A stretch of 64,000 bases of DNA from contig WPIO01000279.1 in the NCBI GenBank assembly GCA_009760855.2, positions 1 to 64,000 on the forward strand, read 5' to 3'. Position numbers and translations under genes: made by a program. Under the pieces are notes generated by a model. The model worked only from the letters and a program-made list of their open reading frames with translations, did no database searches and was not told where the DNA came from. This document shows, one piece after another, positions 22,082 to 35,119 of this stretch (positions are counted from its first letter, which is position 1; the number at the start of each line of letters is the position of its first letter). The DNA is from Cristatella mucedo (Eukaryota; Bryozoa; Phylactolaemata; Cristatellidae).

Positions 22082-22299
22082 ATTTATTTATTTATTTATT
22101 AATTTTCTCTTGCTTTCTGATTAAAATCTCTTACATGTAGTTGTAGTCTACCGGCCTAGTGTATGAAATAGTTAAATTGGACAAAAACTACTCGGTAATA
22201 TGCTAGAATCCCTCGTAGCCTTCACATTTTCAAACAACCTTGATTCATGAGTGCATTCGGTGTTGACATTTGCTCTTGAGAATTAGAAAACATTTTCTC

Positions 22300-23003
22300 A
22301 GTGGTTTAAACTGATCCCGTATTGATTTCTATAACTCGCTGCTTTCCAGTCTACCAGCCTGTGCAATTAGGTGCATAGAGCTGGCGGAAAACTCGTCATC
22401 TTCGCCTGCCTGTCGGGAGCGTCGAAGCTGTCACATCGCACTACGTCTCGCCGACCTTCACTGACTTCCCGTCAAGTGAAGCATTGACTTCACGGTTTTG
22501 TCGCTCACTTTTGACTCTTTTATTTTTTGCTCAAGCCTACCTTTCCAATCTACTATCCCATCAGGCTTAGCACCATACCACTCACTTTCGGAATACCGAT
22601 TGTTACGTATACCTCGTATAAACCTCAAATCCTTTAGATAACATGCCTTTAGCATGTACGCTCCCAAAGCTTGGAGCTCAATCCCGACTTCTGTCCGGAA
22701 ACCCCCTGACTTGACCACATTTAAAAAGGAATTAAAAACATAACCGTTTATGAGCGCATTTAGTGGGTCCCTGAGACTCGTCACTTGTGTGCTTATGCGT
22801 GCTGAAAACTTGCATACTGCCACTAACCACACTTACAGGCTGACATTGTGCATGTCGCCCCTAGCCATGTTATTCTTGTTGTTTATTGAGCATGCTACTA
22901 CTAACCGTTAAATCATGCTTCCTATGCAGCATATGTTAAGCGCCTAAAAAAGATTGACTTCTCTGAGAATGCATTTTCAATCGTGTTATTATTATTATTA
23001 TTG
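22300..23003 (+). mobile_element. CR1-A 3' part
   Basis: Begins in the RT thumb (SRLDF-like 'ctcgctgctttccagtctac'), continues through a degraded C-terminus and a 3' UTR ('catttagtgggtccctgaga') to a TTATTATTA tail. Several frameshifts; no catalytic region. Confidence 0.75.
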
Positions 23004-23499
23004 CAACAGACATAATGAACAGCTAACCGAGAGTTGCGTCCTATGAGATTAAATTCAGTTAGTTCCAACAGTGAAGTAGCAATATTGCACTATTAAAGCA
23101 GTTAATTAACTCCTTAGAGGATACGAGTCGCACGCTTGACCCTTAACCACGCTCATGCAATAAGAAGCAAATAGATTTAGCGTTATAAGTAAGCATTACT
23201 GGAAAACACTAACTTCATGCATGCGTAGTTTTTTGCGGAACCGATGCGCGGGCTATCGGTTTACTTAATGAATTACTCGAGTAATCTACGCCGAAAGAAA
23301 AAGCTTAGGCTTGCAATTTCTCGTCGATAATTGTTTTATTGGCGTAGTTTGAAATTTTTACTGGTAAAACTGCTATACAAAAAGGAATTTTGAAATTAAC
23401 TTGCATGTAGCTCAGAAAGAAGCAAATCTGCATCTTTCTATACCAACGTGCTACCTTTCCGGAAGGTTTGAATGCAATATACAGCTTTGTTTGCTCACG
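23004..23499. other. Unassigned interval between two CR1-A copies
   Basis: No recognised content. A frame at 23305-23562 (-) has no motif. Confidence 0.4.
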
Positions 23500-24211
23500 C
23501 ATTAGTAGCGTCCCGTCTTGACTTCTGTAACTCACTGCTTGCTGGCGTACCAGTTTGTGCACTCAGGCACTTACAGCCTTTAAAATCTCTACAAATATTC
23601 TTGTCTGTCTTGAGAGTCGCAGTTGTCACATTACACCACTTCTCTCGCTAACCTGCATGTACCAAAAGTCAAGCAACGCTTTGACATCAAAGTATTTTTG
23701 CTCATTTTTAGGTCCCTTCATTCTTTGGTTCCAGTCTACGTACCAGATCTTCAACCCCAACCAGGTTAAGCATCGTACCACCAGCATTTCGAAACCTAGC
23801 TTTTACCTATACTTCATACCAATCTCAAATCTTTTGGAACACGTGTCTTTAGTTCGCATTGGCCCAAATCCTGGTAATCACTCCCGACTTGCGACCGACA
23901 CCACGTGACTTTACCACATTTAAAATGAATTATAAACGCACGAATTTATGACAGCAATTGGTGGGTCCCTGTAATTTGACCTTCGTGTTATGTGTTATGC
24001 ATTCTGACATTATGTGGGCTTCCAATAATTTAGCTTGCATGATGACCATGTGCATGTCACCCATAACAATGTTATTCTTGCTTTTTTTCAAACGTGCCAC
24101 TACTGATCGTCCGATCGTGTTTCTTTTGCAGCAAACGTAAAGCGCCTAGAAATAATTAAGTTGTCTGAGGAGGGCGTTTTATCAAGAGCGTTATTATTAT
24201 TACTAATAATA
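23500..24211 (+). mobile_element. CR1-A 3' part
   Basis: Starts at 'gcgtcccgtcttgacttctg' (TSRLDFC-like) and runs through the C-terminus and 3' UTR to 'aaagcgcctagaaataatta', 'gagggcgttttatc' and a TTATTATTA tail. Highly substituted. Confidence 0.75.
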
Positions 24212-24606
24212 CAAATATCTAGCAAAAAATGATAAACTATTTTATTTGGCGATTTACTTTTCCCAGAAGCTCAGAAAATGGAGAAGGGCAAAAGAAAAAT
24301 AATGGACACTGTGCAAATCTACGGATGACTGGTCTCAAGGATCGCGCCTAACGAGCAAATGATGCGGATTGAACACGAATGGAAAAGTGGTTTTAAAACA
24401 AGCCAAAACAAGCGGCAAGATGGACTGTTCGGCCTGTGAATGATGCAATAATTCGCAAGATCTCAATTTTTCTAGGAATAATGATCAATAGTCCCGAAAG
24501 CAGATCATGGATGACTCACAGCTTGGGATGTGACATCCCATTACCGTCTTTGCATACTACCAATACCTGTAGGACGGCCATGGGACGTGGTAGCTTTAGA
24601 CATCTT
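24212..24606. other. Unassigned interval with a short match to the 15.4 kb coding remnant
   Basis: At 24525-24603 (minus) the reading KATTSHGRPTGIGSMQRR resembles KVTSTHGLPTAIGAPASLPH near 15550-15600. The resemblance is short and could be chance. The rest shows nothing recognised. Confidence 0.3.
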
Positions 24607-25252
24607 AATAATAATCATAATAATAATAATGCACTTGATAAAGCGCCCTCGGAGAACTCAATCTCATTCTAGGCGCTTCACATTTGCTGCAAAGGGAAGC
24701 GCGATTGAATGGTGAGTAATATCATGCTTGATATCCTTGAATAACATGGTGAAGGGTGACATGCACCGGGTCAGCATGCAAATGTGGTTTGTGGCAGTAA
24801 GCACAGTGTCAGCACGCATAAGCACATAACGGACAAATCACAGGAACCCACTAAATGCTTTCATAAATAGGTGTGTTTTCAAGTTTTATTTAAATGTGGT
24901 CAAGTCAGGGGATTTTGTGACGCAAGTCGGGAGTGAGTTCCAGGCTTTGGGAGCATGCGAACTAAATGCACGTCTCCAAAGGATTGAGGTTTGTACGAGG
25001 TGGTTTATTGGTAGCCTGTTGGATTCAGAAAAGCGGACTGTACGATGCTTGGCCTGGTGGGGTATAGATCTGAAGATAGGCTGGAGCTAAAACATGAAGT
25101 GACCTAGAAGTGAGTGACAAAGCCTTGAAAATGGATCAACTGAGATGTGGAATCCTTATTTAAACAAGCCTGAATTGTAGCAATGCTATGTAGCTGAAAA
25201 TAGTCAGACTTGACTGTGGAGCTGATTTGGTCGTCTAACGAAAGGTCACTAA
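24607..25252 (-). mobile_element. CR1-A 3' part with internal deletion
   Basis: A TTA tail in reverse, the stem region 'aagcgccctcggagaactca', the 3' UTR and a broken C-terminus to 25130, then a jump of roughly 200 bases of element to the RT region at 25131-25252 ('ctgatttggtcgtctaacga'). Confidence 0.8.
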
Positions 25253-26413
25253 TAACGTTATTCTACAAATATCTGAACAATTACATAAAAGGTACCTGTT
25301 ACTAGCTAGCTTTTAAGGTAAACTTTCTGAAAATAAACCATGTACAAGAAATTTTGAGCCCGTTTAAGTTAAGTGGCCGGGAGGGCCAGCCTATTCGACA
25401 TGTTGGAGCCACATCTAGATGAGGAAAAGTCATCTGGGAATTTCGCAGTGATTATTAATTTCCTTGGGCATACAGCCATGTGAGATCCAATAATTAATTA
25501 CGGCCCTATGCTGCTTAAATCTTAGAATTAAAAGACATGTCAATATCTTGCCTGCCGACTACAATCCTAACTAGCGTTTCCTGTCCGATGCAGGTTTCTT
25601 CGCTGAAAATCAAAGTTCTTCAAAATATCGTACAGGGAAACCAATATATCTTAGAAATGTTCAAAACGTATCTGGTTTTTGATGATTCAATATAGCTTAG
25701 AATACTTTTTGCAGTACAATTCTCGAAAAATGTGTTTGCAAGGTTATTTAGCAAGTTATTTATGTAACGACCAACATTTATTATTTGGCTAGAGTAGCAT
25801 GGACTATTACAAATCCAGGATAAAATATCAATGAGACAAACATTTCTTGGAAATATTAGTCATTTTGGAGCCGGCTGACGTACTGCTGCTGTCTGACGGA
25901 AATCTCATTATCCTAGAATGAGATTATGCTGCACATTTGATGTTTCCTCTTTGACTTCAACTGCTCCTGGAACAGATTGATCCTCGTTAAATAATTATTA
26001 AATACACACTGTCCGCATAGCTACCAGGATTTGCCGCACAAATTAATTTAAGGATCGACTACATAAGCAGATATCTGGCATGATCAATCCGAGATCAATC
26101 GTCTACATCTTGGCCTCCGACATCAAGCATCAGCATTTAATGAAACTTCCGAAGCTGTTTTCCGAAAATAAAAGGTCTTGCTAAAATCTTTTGCATTAAC
26201 TAATACAGCTAGTTCAAACCATGTTTTGTTTTTAGAAAGTCGAGCTGAGAATAAGACTCGCTTTCTGACATTCATAGACTTGAGCCTTCAAGAAATGACT
26301 AGCAAGTATGGTGTTGCCTAGTTTTTGCTGAGTTATTATATTTCCCTGTTTAGTTTGGCCCATTATGAATAATAGCAATAATAAAGAAAATAGTATTAAA
26401 TCAAATTTATATG
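25253..26413. other. AT-rich interval, nothing recognised
   Basis: About 1.1 kb without a supported frame or repeat. Confidence 0.5.
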
Positions 26414-26640
26414 TCACCATAAGATAAATTGATCTCTTTCTAGGTATTTTAAGTTTGCTGGAGAAAGCTTGATCGAATGGTTATTGATAGCAGGCTCAAT
26501 GACAACAGGCATGCCACGGATAGAGGTATGGGGCATAGAGTCGGCATTCAAAGCTGGTCAGTGACAGCAGCAAGTGGTCGGCAGACATTAGCACATAAAG
26601 GAAGAATCATGTGTACTTTATACATTCTGAGATAGTATGT
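26414..26640 (-). mobile_element. CR1-A 3' UTR, very degenerate
   Basis: 'gatctctttctaggtatttt', 'ttgctggagaaagcttgatc' and 'agcacataaaggaagaatca' follow the order of the CR1-A 3' UTR in reverse. No tail. Confidence 0.5.
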
Positions 26641-26999
26641 GTCATTTCAGAATTTTAGTATGCGTCTTTATTAATATTTAAAATTCAAAGGATGTCATAT
26701 TGCAGAGGTAAGTGACTGTCGTTTTCTTAAATCAAACTGAAGGCATGGTGGAAAACGGATCATAGGCTCATGTGAGTCCCAGTAAAACTATTACATTCGT
26801 AAAAGCGGGGGTTTAAACTCTTAGATGCTATTGATTGAGCAAAAACTATCGTGATTCTGTAGCAACAAAAGTAAATGGCCTTGAACAAGATTTCTGAGGG
26901 TGATATATTGAACACATAATAATGATAATAATGCCCTTTGTTTCTGTGACCCTGTGGGGGTCGACATAAATAGGTGCGACTTTGAGATGGAGCGTTACC
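26641..26999. other. Unassigned interval
   Basis: Only a possible short TTA-type tract near 26918-26932 is visible, perhaps the decayed tail of the next element. Confidence 0.4.
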
Positions 27000-27480
27000 T
27001 TGAAAAGCCAAGCTCGCGAGTTTTCCAGCAACTGTAAGCTACGGGTTTCGCAGGCCAGTAAACTAAAAACCAGTGCGGTTCAGAAATCGGAGCAGTATGC
27101 CAAAAATTCATATTACAATTGAGATCTAGTATTGCAGTATAAGCTGGAAGCAAGCTAGAAGTTTAGCATTATTATGTAGCTGAAAGAAGGCAATCTTGTC
27201 CGTGAAGCTGATTTAGTCATTCAATGAGAGGCCACTTTGTAGAGGGTAAATAGACGTAGGGCAGAATCAGTTTGAGACTCTATGGCTGAGACGGTTTTGA
27301 CAAGTATTTTTTTTTTCAAATTTCCGAATTTTGTTAGCCCGTGATTATTCAATTCATTTTAGCATAGTTTAATCTCAGAACTTTTGATGTCATCCATATG
27401 CTAATATCATAGATATATGCAGGGCGAGGATTTAGAGAATTTGACTTGCTGGAGTGCTCGAATGGATTAAAGCAAACAAT
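27000..27480 (-). mobile_element. CR1-A RT C-terminal region, degenerate
   Basis: The order of stretches matches the element in reverse: 'caggccagtaaactaaaaac', 'tgaagctgatttagtcattc', 'tttgatgtcatccatatgct', 'gaatttgacttgctggagtg'. It has many stops. It abuts an S1 SINE on the same strand. Confidence 0.6.
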
Positions 27481-27600
27481 ACTAGATGATTTAGCAGCCT
27501 CTTTTGCATAGCAACGAAAGAGCTTTTACAGCTATCACTACCGCTTGCAGCAGTGACAAAGGATCGCCCACCTTAGGATTCAAACCCACGACCTTCTTTC
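27481..27600 (-). mobile_element. SINE S1, truncated
   Basis: 'gatttagcagcctcttttgc', 'gctatcactaccgcttgcag' and 'caaacccacgacctt' are the reverse complement of the S1 body and B box. The A-box end is missing. Confidence 0.65.
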
Positions 27601-30455
27601 AGCTGCATTTTTATGAAAGCCTAGTTTCTGCCTTGCAAAAAACACTCATAGTTTAAGCATACTCTCTATCCTCTCGGAATTCTCACCATTCTTTAGGAGT
27701 CCCGTGATTGGTATTTTTCATTTCGCATAATAACTCTTGAGAATTTACCGAGATAATAATTAAACCAGGGTAGTGCAGTACCGTTGGGGGAGATTATATG
27801 ATATGCTTTAAAGGAATTGTATGATAGTAAGAAACCTTTTGAAATATAAGGCGGTTGTGTTTCAGGAGGCTTTGCAATTTTGGCATTCCGAGCACTGTAG
27901 TATTTATTTAGCCCATTTCAACTCCTTTTCGCTCAGCTTAGAATCGCTCTAACTTAGCAGTCGTCTGTCGTACTGCGACCCATGAGAACCTTCTAAGAGA
28001 TTGTCCATGGAATATTATTTTGATGCTTAATAAATTCATAACAATGGATGAAGTAAATGATGGCGAGAAAATTCCGTTTACTAGAATTACATCTGTCCTT
28101 AGTCGACTGCTACCACCACACCGGAATCGAGACATGCAGATGTTCCTCGGTCTTTATTGCTCATAGAGTATTTACAAATTGCATCAGATTGCTGAATATA
28201 TATTGATATTGATAGCAATAGATGAATTGGACTTATTGATGACACCTGAACTGAAAATTACCGCACTTTCCTTAGACAGAAGGCTGCTAGAAAATTTCAT
28301 CTTAAGATAGCTGCTTGGCAGCAAAGAGGCCTGGGTGCCGAAGCAATCGAAAAGTTGCAGCTGTTATTATGCTATGATTAGCTGAAGAATATGTTCTCTT
28401 TTGATGGTTACTAGAGCCAAATCTGCAGCTAGAAAAATGAGATGTGCAACCTTTAAGACGGAGAATGAATCAGTAAACTTATTGCCAAGATGCCAAAGCT
28501 GAAATATTTTAGAATGACCGTGCTAGTACTACTATGTTTGCTCAGGTTGGCTTAGTTGTACCTCTGCAGTTGTCACGGTGGATTCTTAAAGACAGCCGCA
28601 TGTAAGATTTACAGCATGCTCGACCAGCGACTTGGTACTGCCGAAATCTTCTCTGGAGAGATGGATCTTTGGATTAATTAAGTCTAGGTTTTCATGTGTT
28701 TGAGTAATTTCTCATGCTACTTTTTTAACAGACAGTTTTTTCCATGCTGATGAAGTGTCTGGGTGCGTTTGCGGGTGAGTTAGCCAGGCGTTCTTGGACG
28801 CGAGTATGTCCAAACTGCAGTAGACATCTTTAAGAAATATCAATCTTTGGCGGTCGCTTTTTCGAATGAATCTCAAGAAATTACCATCGGAGTTACCACC
28901 AAGAGATAATCTCGCTACAGCTTTCAACAATAGAAACGAGTAAATTTGGCTCATTCATGCTTTTATAGCATAGTAGATTAAAAGGCTTTCCAAACCCGAT
29001 GAACAGATATGCTCATAGTATTCCAGTTGGGCGAAGGCTAGCTACTTGAACTGATGGCCGTCGGTGATATAGAACACAGAATGGAATTGTGTGACTGCCC
29101 AACCTGCTCAATCAGTAGCTGCAGCCATCCTCGTTAACTTGATCCACAGTGACAGAGGAACTTGGTAAAAACATGCTATTGTAAGAAGTTATAAGGACTC
29201 AGTAGATTAATTACGCATAAGGTGATTCAAGAGGGAGTTTACACAAGTATTTTTCAGCATAATAATAGGAGTTTTCAAAAGGTCGCCCATGTGGCTGCAA
29301 CCTGCAGGATTGTTTGTGACTCCCGCGGATGAAGGCGTGCATTATATGAATTAAATTATGTACATATTTATCACCGTCAGTAGGTCCTCAGAGCCACCCA
29401 GACTCGGTATCTGCTAACTACGAGAGTAGTACATTGCCCTCTTGAAGCCGGAGCTGCTTTGGTAAGCGTGCTTTAGCTAGTAGATTTTATCTCATGGAGC
29501 TAATAGAAAGAAGAGACAAATCAAGCTGAGTGTGGAAGGGCGTCCGAGAAGGGACTTGTTCCGTGGAAGCACTTTTTGATGCACTTGAAGTGATGGGCCA
29601 CAGTCGACAGCCGGGGATTATATTTAGTTGCCTACATTTTAGGTTTCGGATTTGGCAGCCTCATTTGTATGCAGATTGTGTATTCTATATGTAACAGTAT
29701 GTATATGCTTGCATAATGCTGCAACAGGGCGTCAGATGCAATCACTACAGCTTAAAATATCATATTTAGGCCCAGACCTTGCACATAATCGGAAAGCATC
29801 TTATCTAGGCCTATGATCCTGGTATTAAAGATTCAAGTACTGCAGGAATACAATATGCTTACTGAGTCGTGAAGGTGAAGTACCTTAACCCATGGATATG
29901 CACCAAAGAATCAGCTTTCTTACCAACCAGCTGGAGTAACATTCCCTATAGAAGTAAAAGTAATGCAGAAAAGCAATCGTTCCAGCGAAGTATTTTATAC
30001 TGGAGTACTTAAGAACCTCTTTGAAAAACTAAAACTACTTTATATCATTTAGAAAAGAGAAGCTGCTAAAACTATTTTCTTTTTGCGTGCTAAAGATTCG
30101 GAAAATTCTCTAGCGAGATAAAAATACATGCATAAAGGGAAAAATAAAGTAAGCTTTCCGAATAGACGAGAAAGTGATCTGAGATTAGTTGAGTATAACA
30201 CCCAATTAATGCTTAGAAATATTCAGCTCATCAACTATACAGTACTCGAGGAAAGGTACAAAGCCTGTAAGCCAAAAAACGAAAATAACTGGACCATTTT
30301 TCGCAAAAGATTTAGGAGCAAAATAATTATTACCATAAATCGAATTTCAATGTGGTTTATATAACAAGCATCCAGTAAAAAATCATCTACATAACCTTGC
30401 TAAAACTCTGGCTTTTTAACAAGGGTACCGCGTCATAATTGGTTCAAGCATTTAT
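27601..30455. other. 2.9 kb without a recognised gene
   Basis: Open frames of 65-80 codons occur at 27938-28135 (-), 28712-28954 (-) and 30128-30364 (+). None carries a motif I recognise. The two minus-strand frames could be remnants of one old polyprotein but the evidence is thin. Confidence 0.4.
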
Positions 30456-31390
30456 GACATCCCTTCTTGACTTTAGTAACTCTATCTTTGCTCGTTAACC
30501 TACCTGTGTCATCGGTCACTAATTAAATGTGCAAATCTGTGAGGCTAAGCTTATTTGTCGTGAGCGTCTCAGCGGTCACATCGCGTCTTCTCTGGCCGTC
30601 CTGCACTAGTTCCCAGTCAAGCAATGCAACTAATTAATGGCTCAGTCACTCACTTTACGTCCCGCTTTTCCTTTGATAGGCAGGCTCCAGCATACCTGTA
30701 AGATATACTTCCCACTAGACTAAGCGTCGTACCACTCACTATTTGGAATGTCAAAGTTTTTTATACCTATGACGAACTTCATATCTTTGGGAAACGGTTT
30801 CTTTAGTTGGTGTGCTTTCGAAGCCTGTAAATCACTAAGCAACACTGAGAAATGCTAGCTGATTTAGCCGCCTCTTTTAAACTGCAAAAACATAGGTGGT
30901 GATAGACTTTAAGGCTATCACCACCCATTTGAGCAGCAATTATGAACCGCCAACTGCACAATTAAACACCACGACCTCAGGTCCGAGGTCATGATAATTA
31001 ACGGCCTTTGGTAGTGTGTCATGGCTCACCAATTCCGACTTGGGTCAAGCCATCCCCAGACATGGCCACATTAACAAAAACTAAAACTCATCTATTCATT
31101 TCAGTATATAGTGGATCCCCGAGACTCACTCATCCTTTAGGTGTATATGCATGCTCAAACTGAGCATACATATACACTGAGCATACATATACTGCTATTA
31201 AAACATATTTGCATTTTGACCCAGTGCAGATCAGCGGCAGCCATATTATGCTTGATGTCATTGAGCAGGCTCCCACTAACCATTCGATCGTGCTTTCTCT
31301 GAAGCAGATGTAAACTCCCAATAAGGAGGTTGTCTGATAGTTCTAAGTTAAATGTATTGTTGTTTTTATTGTTATTGTTATTTTTATTAT
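30456..31390 (+). mobile_element. CR1-A 3' part split by an S1 SINE
   Basis: RT thumb and C-terminus from 'tttatgacatcccttcttga' to about 30840, then the S1 insertion, then the 3' UTR resuming at 'aattccgacttgggtcaagc' and running to a TTATTGTTA tail. A small tandem duplication around 'actgagcatacatatac' lies at 31155-31195. Confidence 0.7.
30857..31031 (-). mobile_element. SINE S1 inserted in CR1-A
   Basis: 'agctgatttagccgcctctt' (S1 3' end in reverse) to 'gtgtcatggctcacc' (A-box side). The CR1-A sequence is continuous on either side, so the SINE is younger than the LINE copy. Confidence 0.65.
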
Positions 31391-33216
31391 TATGAGAAAT
31401 CATAATCGCACTGATTTAGCATACCATCATTAAAACCCCAAAACGCTGGTAATCCTAGTGGCAAAACTGAAAGTATTGACATAGCTCACTGCAGACAAGT
31501 ATTACCAACGTAAAAAAACACACGTAATACCAATACAATTAGGAAACATGCATGAGATTACAAAAATAAATCTGTTCGGCATTCTCTGGCGTTCTATCGG
31601 CATTCTCTGGGGGGGATCTTTCAGTGCTTTCATACGATCCAGGCGTGGTTTTAGGCTGCTAATGCTGACAGGCATCACGTCGACTATAAGGATTATCACT
31701 TTTTTTAATAACTTACTCCAGCTTTAAAGTTCTATCACACTGGAACCGGTGTCTCAAAACGGGGATTATAATTACGGTTAGTGGTAATTGTCTTATTCTT
31801 TCAGTAGGCCTATCTAAATTTAACTATCGAACTCTGTATTTAACTTTAGTTTCGAGCATATAATCTTAAAACCTGTGTTTTTGTAAAATTACGTGAGAAA
31901 GGAATACCATGGAACATGATTTGCTATGTTAACCTGTGATTAACTTGCCTTCTATGGAGTTTATTTGGATGGACAGTCAAATCTTAGAACGCTTTAGCCA
32001 ACCGCAATGCAGGCTTAAACCACCTTAGTTTAGAAAACAGTATTCTTTCTTTTCATTAATTATCACCAACAAACAGCCAATTACAAAATATTAGTCTTCC
32101 ATTTTAAATATGGAGAAATAGAAAACTGTGCGGAACATATGGATCCTATTTTGTCTTCGTCGTTTTAGTGGATTTTTCTACACGTCAATATAAAAAAATT
32201 AAGAATGTTAAAGACATAATATTTTCATAATATAATTGCATAGCCAAGTTGAAGTCATACATAAATATCACAATTCATCATTATAGAACAGAAGAGAAGC
32301 CAATTAAGGTTTTGGGTATGATACGTATTAGCTACGAAGCAAAATATCATAAGCGAAATATTTAATTTGCCCAACTTGTGGAATCAGAAATAAATATAGT
32401 ATGAGCTTCCATTTTAAAAGAATCTCGATGTTAACAGACATTGAGTAATACTTTCCGAGCTAAAAAACAAATATTTAAAAAAATGGCGTCAATTATAAAG
32501 CCGGAGAGAAAAGCGCAGCTGCCGTCCGTTGCTTTTTTTTGAGAAAATTATCCATGCTGCCAAATCGGCAAAACAAAATTTAAAATTTGTAATGTAAAAA
32601 AATGATTCCGCAAACTAAAACATGTCAATAGTCTGGTAACTTGGAGATTCAAGTTCCAACTGGGGCAATATCTTAGCTGATATCAATCGAGCTACTTTTT
32701 TTAAACTTTGAAAACCACGCTTAAAATGGAAAATATTTATTTGGCACGCCCCTTTTGAAATAAATAGCAACGACAATAACTGTACATTAATGCTTAACAC
32801 GTGCATTTTATAGGTCATTAAAGGTGTGATATTTGTTAAGTTTTCCACCTACAAAAAAAATTAAATGTAAGAGCAAGGATTAGCAATATTAAGATTTTGC
32901 ACAGAATTAAATTAAAAATGGACTAGTCTATTTTAAAATTTAAGAGGAGGTATAAGGAAAATGCCCGTGGAAAATTGGAGTGCTATTTTGCTAGCATATT
33001 TATTGATAGATTATTAAATAATTAGCGATTTCCATAATTGGCTGAAAACAATCAAACGAGTACGCATTTTAGCGAGTTTCTCATAAAATCTTCTAAGAAT
33101 TTGAATCTGATTGGATACTGTGAGGACCACGTTTCAACCCAGTGAAAATTTTCATTGGTTTAAAGTTGGCTATTACTTAACAAATTGCAATGCTTTTTTA
33201 CGGAACATCTGTAACC
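31391..33216. other. AT-rich interval, nothing recognised
   Basis: About 1.8 kb. A 65-codon frame at 31502-31699 (-) looks moderately protein-like (RMPIERQRMPNR) but has no symmetric splice frame or known motif. Confidence 0.4.
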
Positions 33217-33272
33217 TGCCAAAGTGAGATTAAGTTCTCTGAGGAGCGCCGCCTAAACCTATTATTAATAAA
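33217..33272 (+). mobile_element. Isolated CR1-A/S2 3' tail
   Basis: 'gtgagattaagttctctgag' followed by a short TTATTAATA tail. It is too short to say whether LINE or SINE supplied it. Confidence 0.55.
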
Positions 33273-34756
33273 ATATTGGCTAACAATTGCTGCACTTTAT
33301 TAGATGCTGAAAGTTCGAGAAAATAAAGTTTAGTCAAGTTTTGCAAATTAGAACACATTGTAATCCTGAAGGTTGATGGATTTTTTTCGCAAGGATATGG
33401 CCTGTAACCTAAAGTTTTACCTTTGATGACACTTGGATATAATGAGATAGAGTAACCCCACATAATTTAGGATTTTAGCAACACTTTTTTCGGCAGCTGT
33501 CAATGTAAATAAATATTTTAGTGAAACCAGACCACAGAGCTACAACAAAAATAACTAGTAGTCTGACCACATTTTCAGCTTACCTTCTTTATGGTCTCTT
33601 TAGATTCATTGTTTTTCTATAATATTTCCTATATCTAGAAGTGCTACAACATGGTTTTCGGTGTTAATTATTTGTGACTGCCACGGATGCATACATTATA
33701 TCCCACAGTGCATTGTTAAAACTAATCGCTGAGTATTCAGTTTTTGGTGTTTCTGAAACATTTAGCTGATATGCACTCGAAGAAGGGATACATTGATGTA
33801 CACCTCAAGAGACGGTGATTTAGCAACGGGAATAAAAAAAAAGAGAGCAAAAATTAAAATCATGCTTTTGCAAGGCAATGTAGCAGTGCGACATGATTAT
33901 CTAAATTCAAAACAATTTAGCAAAAGAAAAACCGAGCATTGTTGTCGTTGTATACCATCTAATTGTACCAGAAACTGGTATAAAGTCTAAATCAATAACT
34001 GTTTGACAGTATCACAAAGAGCTGACATTTGGGTCTCTTAAGTTTGACGTTGGTTGGTAGTATAGCTTGAATCTCGCTTTTTTAAGGTTGCAATTAAGTC
34101 ATTTGAAACAAAGGAATTACCGGGAAATTCCTTAATGCCAGAAAGAAAGGAGTGCCTATAACCTAAACATTTTCTATAATAATTTATGAGCAAATTTGGT
34201 TAAAAGCAAGTTTTAGAATTTTTAAAGTTTGTTTGGAATGCTTTTATAAAAAAGAGTCCGTGCTTTAATATAAAAGCAATGCAACTGCAATGCTGAAACT
34301 AGGCCATGCTAAAGCAAACACATTTTACCGCATAGAGCCACAAGTATATTAATTGCCATTCAATTTAGGGTAAAACAAAGCATCGTTAGTTTTTGAAGCA
34401 CAGCCAAGCGACAAAAAAAAGACTAAGTAGCTAACACCGTCGCTTTAAGCCTAAAAGCACTTTACATTCAATACTTGTGGCAAATAAAGAGAGCTTTGAA
34501 GAAACCAGCGTGAATTAGAACATCAGCAACCACCATAGGATAAATATGTGAATCACTTAGTCTTGCTTCAGCTAAAAAGCCAATGATCATGCTGAAATTC
34601 ATAAACCTTGAGTTATATAGTAGGGGTACTGCATCCGTTTAAATCTGGAATCGATACGACAAAGTATTGCAGTGGATGCTATTCTGAAGGGATTAACAAA
34701 GTTATGACTAATATTAAAAAAGTTATGACTAAATATGAGTGAATTGTAAAGTATAT
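33273..34756. other. AT-rich interval, only weak exon candidates
   Basis: It contains possible minus-strand splice intervals at 33584-33616 (33 nt, phase 0) and 34121-34162 (42 nt, phase 1). Otherwise nothing is recognised. Confidence 0.4.
34121..34162 (-). CDS. Weak candidate exon (42 nt, phase 1-1)
   Basis: Minus strand: acceptor 'tatagaaaatgtttag', donor CCCG|GTAATT, reading YRHSFLSGIKEFP in phase 1. The donor is weak. It is listed because phase and strand fit the row of exons upstream. Confidence 0.2.
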
Positions 34757-34903
34757 AAATAATAATAATCATTCATTAGCATAGTGCCCCAAGAGAACTT
34801 AATCTCTATTCAGGCGCTTCACAAATGCCTCAGGGCTCGAGCCCACGACCTCAGCCAGGCCTGGGTCGGGGCGAGCACCTTAACCACTGGACCAAACCAG
34901 CGA
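34757..34903 (-). mobile_element. SINE S2, best copy
   Basis: In reverse complement: head 'ctggtttggtccagtggtta' with A box TGGTCCAGTGG, then 'gtcgtgggctcgagccctga' as the B-box region, then 'gaagcgcctgaatagagatt' and 'aagttctcttggggcactat', ending in ATTATTATT. The last ~65 bases are the CR1-A 3' end, including the GCGCC stem side and TTA tail. In known SINE/LINE pairs such a shared tail lets the LINE RT copy the SINE. Confidence 0.85.
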
Positions 34904-35119
34904 AATTTTTGCTTCATTAGTTTCAGACTCATCTTTATACGGACCACACAGTCGGTCCCGCCGAGAAATAGCTTGTAGTTTGGTCGCACAGCAGAGAGCC
35001 AGCTGATGCTCAACACCAACAGTTTATTCCCAAGGCACGGAGCCCAAGAGCACACGGCTTCCCTCGGCCCCTACTCTCCCACGACTCCCCAGTTCCCTGG
35101 TCGACTTCGATGATTCATC
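34904..35119. other. GC-rich flank of a minisatellite
   Basis: GC-rich sequence with no recognised gene; it leads into the tandem repeat. Confidence 0.4.

Noticed and set aside
28712-28954. 80-codon minus-strand frame as a retroviral-type pol fragment
   Set aside because: No protease, RT, RNase H or integrase motif could be seen.
31715-31790. Exon ending at a GTAAG near 31710
   Set aside because: An in-frame TAA occurs in phase 1 and no acceptor at a suitable distance was seen.
33230-33463. Minus-strand 77-codon frame as an exon
   Set aside because: No acceptor inside the open part before a stop in the relevant frame.
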